A program made the translations under genes and the position numbers. Shown piece by piece: positions 13,936-18,447 of a stretch of 18,447 nucleotides of DNA (within the stretch, counting starts at the first letter, position 1; the number at the start of each line of letters is the position of its first letter). A model generated the notes under the pieces. That model was given only the letters and a program-made list of their open reading frames with translations. It was not told the DNA's origin and ran no database searches. This DNA comes from Candidatus Omnitrophota bacterium (GTDB lineage: Bacteria > Omnitrophota > Gorgyraeia > 2-01-FULL-45-10). The stretch spans positions 1-18,447 of the forward strand of contig JAQUQN010000013.1 in assembly GCA_028716065.1 (NCBI GenBank). Direction: 5' to 3'.

Positions 13936-16900
13936 TACGCCGCTACGTCAAAGAGGCTCTTGAGCCTATTCTGCTCATCATTATATTTAAGATCAAATTT
14001 TACGATCCTAGGCAATACCTTTATTATCCAGAATACTTTCTTACTCACCGCATCCAAAAGGTCCTTGGGGGCGCTTACACCCTTAAATGCCTGATATGCA
14101 CGGCCGAATAGTATTGAATCGTGGTAGAGTATACCAACGCCCATCATAGCCATGGCATTAAGATTGACAAATGGTAAATCCATGGGGCCTAAGTCTTTTA
14201 AACTCTCGATGGAGATCATACAGTAATCTTCGCCCGCTTTGGCCTGAATTTTATCTTTGGTTATATCTTGCGTAAGGGTGCCGTCATCCAGGACTATGGC
14301 CTTAAGTCCGCGGCTCGCCAGCATCTCAACCTTACTCACAAGTTCTTCGCTTGTCGCTACCTCTATAATACCCTCGCCGTTATTGAAGAGCTTCCTTAAA
14401 CCCTGTTTCATGACCTTATAATGTTTCTGCACGTCCGGCGTCGTCTCCATCATGCCCTTTTTCATGACGATAACCATGTTGCTTAAGTCTATCGCGCCCT
14501 CCGTGCGAAGCACTTTATGAGCGGCCATCTGGCGCGTCAAATTTTTGACATCAGTAATCACGGCCTCCTGCGCCGCGATACGGAGATACTTTATGATAGC
14601 AGATACATCTTCCTTTTTTATATTTTTTGTGAGTTCTTCTTCTAACGCTTGCTGAGGAGTTTTACCGATAGCCGCACAGGCTGCTTTGTTAGCCTCAAGA
14701 TTCTCTAAGGTATGTTGTATATCGAGACCGGCCAGTTTACCGCCCTGGCTCTTGTATGTCTCGATCAGATTCTTCGCTATCTGATTAACGGGTATGCCGC
14801 CTTCCCACGGCGACGGACCTATTTTCTTTTCGGGATGCTTTTGCTGATATTCTGCTAATAGTTCTACATCGCGAAATGCTGTTTCTATCTTACCACGGTC
14901 AACTATCATGTCGAAACGAGGATTGCCTCTTTCCTCGCCAAGACGTCTCCTAAACCTCCCCTTAATGTAGTCCGATACCTTTCCTGCTGTCGAACCAATT
15001 GCTTTTTTACAGAACTTATCAAATTCTTCTTGCGTCACCGGCCTATCGGTAAGCCGGCGACTATCTATCACTGAATTAACAAGTATCCTTGCTTCCCGTG
15101 GCAGGCAATCAACAGAGTAATTGCCGGATGTCCATGCTTCATGCTTTTGTTTGACAGCAGTTATGGCCATTTTCAAAGAATATGGGTCATTGGCTTTTTT
15201 GAGTGCCATATATTCCCGCAAAGTTGTAAATCTTCCCATGCCTTCGTAGTCTGTGATTATACTCCTTGCTTCTTCAATAAGAGGTGCTATGCTTTTTTTA
15301 TATTCTATCTCGCGCAAATACCAGCAGGCAAAATCCAATTGTGTTACAGTAAGAAATCCGGTCTCGGCCTGAAGCAATAAATCCTGCAATCTCCCATCAA
15401 TAGCTCCTTGAGATTTAGCCTCTTCGATCCATGCAATTACATCTGCATGAAATTTTTTATATTCCTCTGTTGTCATGTCTTTAGCATGCTCGTATCTCTG
15501 CAGCATGTCGATCGCAAAACTGCGGTCCCTGTCATCCCATGGCGTGTCAGCTCCCGAAACGAGAGAAGCCATCCTATTTATCTGATTTTGTGTATATATT
15601 CTTATCTCGCTATAATTATTAAGAATAGCACTTAGTGCCTTACGGATTTCTTCTCTAGACTCAGGACGCTTTGATGATATTTGCGCGGGTAGGCGTTTCT
15701 CGACAAAATATGCCATTATGGCCGCCGCCGTATCCTCGTCTCTCTGGCGTGCGATCTCTTCGCGAAGTGCATCCAAAGGAGAGATTCCATCTTTAATATG
15801 AGCGAGAGGGAATTGCGCCTGCACTATGCCGATATCTGCTGGCGACAACGTCTGGGTTCTATCGAATGTCCGTATGGCATACTTTGCTATGGTATACATA
15901 GAAACACCACCGCTGAACGGCGCCGGGCCTTGCTTTCCGCCGGTCTTTTTGATATTTTCAGCGGCTCTATCTAATGTGTCAACTAACGACTGCACGTAAA
16001 ATGGTTTATTAATTTTTTCCGTGACAAAACCCTCCTCTAATACAGCCGTTGCTTCGCGCATATCTTTTTCAGTGATCTGGCCAGCAGTAATCATTATTAC
16101 CGGCACTTCCTTGTTTACTTCTCTGGCAATGGCCGCGCCTTTCTTATCCGGCATAACCATGTCTACAAATACCAAATCGAACGGCATACCGGATGCTTTA
16201 GCATCATTATATTTCTGTAAGCCTGCAGTCCCGGTTATTGCAGTTTCCACACTTACATGCACATTCCACTTTTTAATTATCCTCACAACCAAGTCAACTA
16301 TACCCGGTTCGTCGTCCACTATCAATATGCGCTCTATACCTTTTGCCGGCGTTGTGGAAACAGCCTTGGCCTGCTCGGGACGCTCCTCAGGCAGCATGTT
16401 CAGCGACTCGCCGAGGATGTTCTTGCGGATACCTTTCATCTTCTTTTCTATCGTCAACGCCATGTAGAGGATATCTACGAGCCTTCTGCCGAACGTGAGA
16501 TTGCCATCACCCTTACTATTGGCTATCGCTTTGTCCACTATCGCTTTAAAGGATGGGTCTTCATCGCATAATAACTTCAGCATCTTATCGTCTTTATGTA
16601 CGGGAAAGTTGGCGGGAAGGACCACATTGAGCATCTTATTGGTTTCAAGTACCTGGCTCGCTTTTTCGACTATCTCTCCCAGCGGAACGTACTCGTCGGA
16701 CCGGTAAGTGATTATACCGCTATTGGTCCTACCGATCACATATGCGACATCAGGAGAAAGCGTATCCTGCGCCTTTCCGGAGATGGCCCTCTGTAAGGCA
16801 AGTATCAATTCATCGGCATCGTCCCTCGCTATGACGCATATATTGGGCCTCTTCATGTCTTTCGACGATTCGGACTGCGAACTTATCAATTTGAGGCCGA

Positions 16901-18440
16901 ACGGAACGTCTATTTTGCCCGTGGAAACCGCTTCTTCTGCCGCCAGATTAGGAAGCTCTTCCTTGCCTGTTTTTATATTCCTTCCGATTATGGGCATGGA
17001 GCCCAGTTCGTCTTCGGTATATATGCCGCTTGTCTTTAGATCCGTCGTGCCCAGCGACTCTTCGAATGACCTTGCCCTGACAGGCATCTTTTCCGGAGCC
17101 AGGTCTTCCTCGCTCCTGATCTGCCTGTCCGCCGCTATACACACGCCTCCTCTTCGGATAATTTCTTTTCTATCTTCGATCATCTTTGCGGCCAATGTGG
17201 TGGCGTCTTCAGCAACGGCTCTATCGAGGCCGTTCGGCGAAGTACATCTGTAACTATATCCTGAATCTTCTACGAAAAGGTTCTTATCTCTCTCTAATCC
17301 CAGGGAGGTATCCATGATAAGCGCTTCGGCGACAAAGTCGGCTACACCCAGTTCGCTCAATACGGGATTACCGTGTATATCGGTCTTCTTTGACTCTATG
17401 ACCATGTCATATTTATATTTCAGGCGTGGGTGCTTTTCTAATATGCTCCTTAAAACCGCATCATCTTTTGATACGCTAAAACCTTCCGATACGACTAACG
17501 CCGCAGCGCCGTATTTCTTCATCCTTGCCTTTACGGCATCGACGATCGTTTGTAGCGAAGCATGCCATTCCGGCGTGGCTATAACAACTCTGGGATCGTT
17601 GATATCGCCTGCTGCTGTGGCCAGATAACCCATGTTGCGGCCCATGGCCTGGAAGACGACGCATTTCCCGCTTCCCGGCTGCGGCATCGCGCGAAGGACC
17701 ATTTCACGCGCATTCTCTCCAGCCGTACGCGCGCCTATCGGGTAAGGGACCGTATCGTAATCTATCGTCTTTGGAAGTGCTATCACCGCGATGGGAACGC
17801 CTTTCTCTTTACACCCTTTGGCCAGTTTCGCAGCCTGACCCGTATGGTCATTACCACCTATTATGACTACCGTGCCGCAATAACCTTTGAGATTGGCCAT
17901 GATATGAGGCATCGTCTCATCATCGATATTCACTCTGGCCGTGCCAAAAACCGCGCCCGGCATGTTCGCTATAAGATTGGAAGCCGCTTCGTTTATCCAA
18001 AATTTATTCTTTGCGAAGTCTTCCGGGCCCTTCACCAAACTATCCAGGCCATATTTAATCACTTCTACCGAATAACCAAACGCTGCGGCCTTTCTGGCGA
18101 GAAGCGCGAAATAATTGTTAACGCCCGCCGATTCTCCGCCGCTTATCAGCATGACTATCCGCTTTTCAGGTGCGACATCTTCCGGCCGCGGCCAGCTTAT
18201 CTTGACTGACTTACGCTTCGCGAATTCCGCCTTTACGGCTTTGATAAATCTTTCGGTGTCAGCCGGCGACATATTCTTTTCCTGCGCCGCATTCCTCGCC
18301 TCTATGAGCGCGAGTCCTTCCGCGACATCCAAAGAGATATTATGCTCTTCCGCTTCTTCGATCTTTTTGGCTACCAATACCCTCGCCGTTTCAATTATCC
18401 ACCCGCCGGTAAAGCCTCCTAGTTTCTCTCCGTAGGTCAT
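13935..18440 (-). CDS. Giant phosphofructokinase-like / receiver-domain fusion protein (5' end uncertain)
   Basis: This protein is at least 1501 residues long. A PPi-type phosphofructokinase domain covers about 94-460. It shows the start motif GGESAG (101-106), GGND (195-198), PKTIDYD (223-229, with Asp 227 and 229) and MGRNMG (266-271). The lysine in PKT favours the PPi-dependent group. About 530-690 is unassigned. A complete response-regulator receiver domain spans about 702-832, with D709/D710, phospho-acceptor D760 in FVDMVMP, T785 and K812 in NKPF. The remaining 670 residues are mostly helical-looking and hold a duplicated module (838-912 and 1208-1286) and a C-terminal domain with NLNAMAMMGVGILYHD (1426-1441). 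No signal or membrane segment is seen. The ATG at 18438-18440 has no ribosome site, and the frame stays open to the window edge, so the true start may lie outside. Each domain is clear; the combined function is unknown. Confidence 0.82.
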   Translation of the reverse strand: MTYGEKLGGFTGGWIIETARVLVAKKIEEAEEHNISLDVAEGLALIEARNAAQEKNMSPADTERFIKAVKAEFAKRKSVKISWPRPEDVAPEKRIVMLISGGESAGVNNYFALLARKAAAFGYSVEVIKYGLDSLVKGPEDFAKNKFWINEAASNLIANMPGAVFGTARVNIDDETMPHIMANLKGYCGTVVIIGGNDHTGQAAKLAKGCKEKGVPIAVIALPKTIDYDTVPYPIGARTAGENAREMVLRAMPQPGSGKCVVFQAMGRNMGYLATAAGDINDPRVVIATPEWHASLQTIVDAVKARMKKYGAAALVVSEGFSVSKDDAVLRSILEKHPRLKYKYDMVIESKKTDIHGNPVLSELGVADFVAEALIMDTSLGLERDKNLFVEDSGYSYRCTSPNGLDRAVAEDATTLAAKMIEDRKEIIRRGGVCIAADRQIRSEEDLAPEKMPVRARSFEESLGTTDLKTSGIYTEDELGSMPIIGRNIKTGKEELPNLAAEEAVSTGKIDVPFGLKLISSQSESSKDMKRPNICVIARDDADELILALQRAISGKAQDTLSPDVAYVIGRTNSGIITYRSDEYVPLGEIVEKASQVLETNKMLNVVLPANFPVHKDDKMLKLLCDEDPSFKAIVDKAIANSKGDGNLTFGRRLVDILYMALTIEKKMKGIRKNILGESLNMLPEERPEQAKAVSTTPAKGIERILIVDDEPGIVDLVVRIIKKWNVHVSVETAITGTAGLQKYNDAKASGMPFDLVFVDMVMPDKKGAAIAREVNKEVPVIMITAGQITEKDMREATAVLEEGFVTEKINKPFYVQSLVDTLDRAAENIKKTGGKQGPAPFSGGVSMYTIAKYAIRTFDRTQTLSPADIGIVQAQFPLAHIKDGISPLDALREEIARQRDEDTAAAIMAYFVEKRLPAQISSKRPESREEIRKALSAILNNYSEIRIYTQNQINRMASLVSGADTPWDDRDRSFAIDMLQRYEHAKDMTTEEYKKFHADVIAWIEEAKSQGAIDGRLQDLLLQAETGFLTVTQLDFACWYLREIEYKKSIAPLIEEARSIITDYEGMGRFTTLREYMALKKANDPYSLKMAITAVKQKHEAWTSGNYSVDCLPREARILVNSVIDSRRLTDRPVTQEEFDKFCKKAIGSTAGKVSDYIKGRFRRRLGEERGNPRFDMIVDRGKIETAFRDVELLAEYQQKHPEKKIGPSPWEGGIPVNQIAKNLIETYKSQGGKLAGLDIQHTLENLEANKAACAAIGKTPQQALEEELTKNIKKEDVSAIIKYLRIAAQEAVITDVKNLTRQMAAHKVLRTEGAIDLSNMVIVMKKGMMETTPDVQKHYKVMKQGLRKLFNNGEGIIEVATSEELVSKVEMLASRGLKAIVLDDGTLTQDITKDKIQAKAGEDYCMISIESLKDLGPMDLPFVNLNAMAMMGVGILYHDSILFGRAYQAFKGVSAPKDLLDAVSKKVFWIIKVLPRIVKFDLKYNDEQNRLKSLFDVAA

Positions 18441-18447
18441 GCCGCCG

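Noticed and set aside
16021..17253. Several plus-strand open frames opposite the receiver and PFK regions
   Set aside because: All are shadows of the large minus-strand gene and lack ribosome sites and domains.
17562..18209. Plus-strand open frame of 215 codons
   Set aside because: It is antisense to the PFK domain, whose motifs fix the minus strand as coding. The plus-strand product has no recognisable domain or ribosome site.

Overview
The window is densely coded, and every gene I can support lies on the minus strand, so transcription runs from high to low coordinates. Composition is moderate GC. The content suggests an uncultured, fermentative, polysaccharide-using Gram-negative-type bacterium. 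A very large multidomain protein, phosphorolytic glycosidases and many short heptamer repeats in gene junctions recall Omnitrophota (PVC-related candidate phyla). That placement is from memory and only moderately confident.

Right end (13935-18447): a protein of at least 1501 residues joins a divergent PPi-type phosphofructokinase domain, a complete response-regulator receiver domain and a long unassigned C-terminal half carrying a duplicated module. It is followed by a heptamer repeat array and an intrinsic terminator. Next is a monocistronic-looking Gfo/Idh/MocA oxidoreductase (12778-13806) with its own terminator.

Centre and left (1-12597): a long sugar-utilisation locus. In transcription order it holds a second Gfo/Idh/MocA oxidoreductase, a sugar isomerase/epimerase-type TIM barrel, a MalF-type ABC permease, a GH130 glycoside phosphorylase, a GPH/MelB-type sugar symporter, a MalG-type ABC permease, an exported discoidin-GH113 mannanase-like enzyme, a membrane-anchored GH113 enzyme, an exported carbohydrate-binding-like protein, a GH94 cellobiose phosphorylase and the start of a family 2 glycosyltransferase. 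Together these fit use of beta-1,4-linked mannan or glucomannan. Endo-cleavage outside the membrane would be followed by uptake through ABC and cation-symport routes, phosphorolysis by GH130 and GH94 to sugar 1-phosphates, and modification by the oxidoreductases and isomerase. No solute-binding protein or ABC ATPase is in the window.

The gene junctions carry unusual repeats: AACTCNN heptamer arrays, two GTAACNN-heptamer elements that form large inverted repeats around a cloverleaf-like core, and a two-hairpin repeat in two copies with compensatory base changes. Most of them touch the stop codon of the gene upstream. A perfect AAAGACC x4 heptamer repeat lies inside the GH94 coding region, where losing or gaining one unit would shift the frame. 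The GH130-symporter pair sits between the two permease genes and has its own consensus promoter with an operator-like palindrome, so it looks like an independently regulated inserted cassette.
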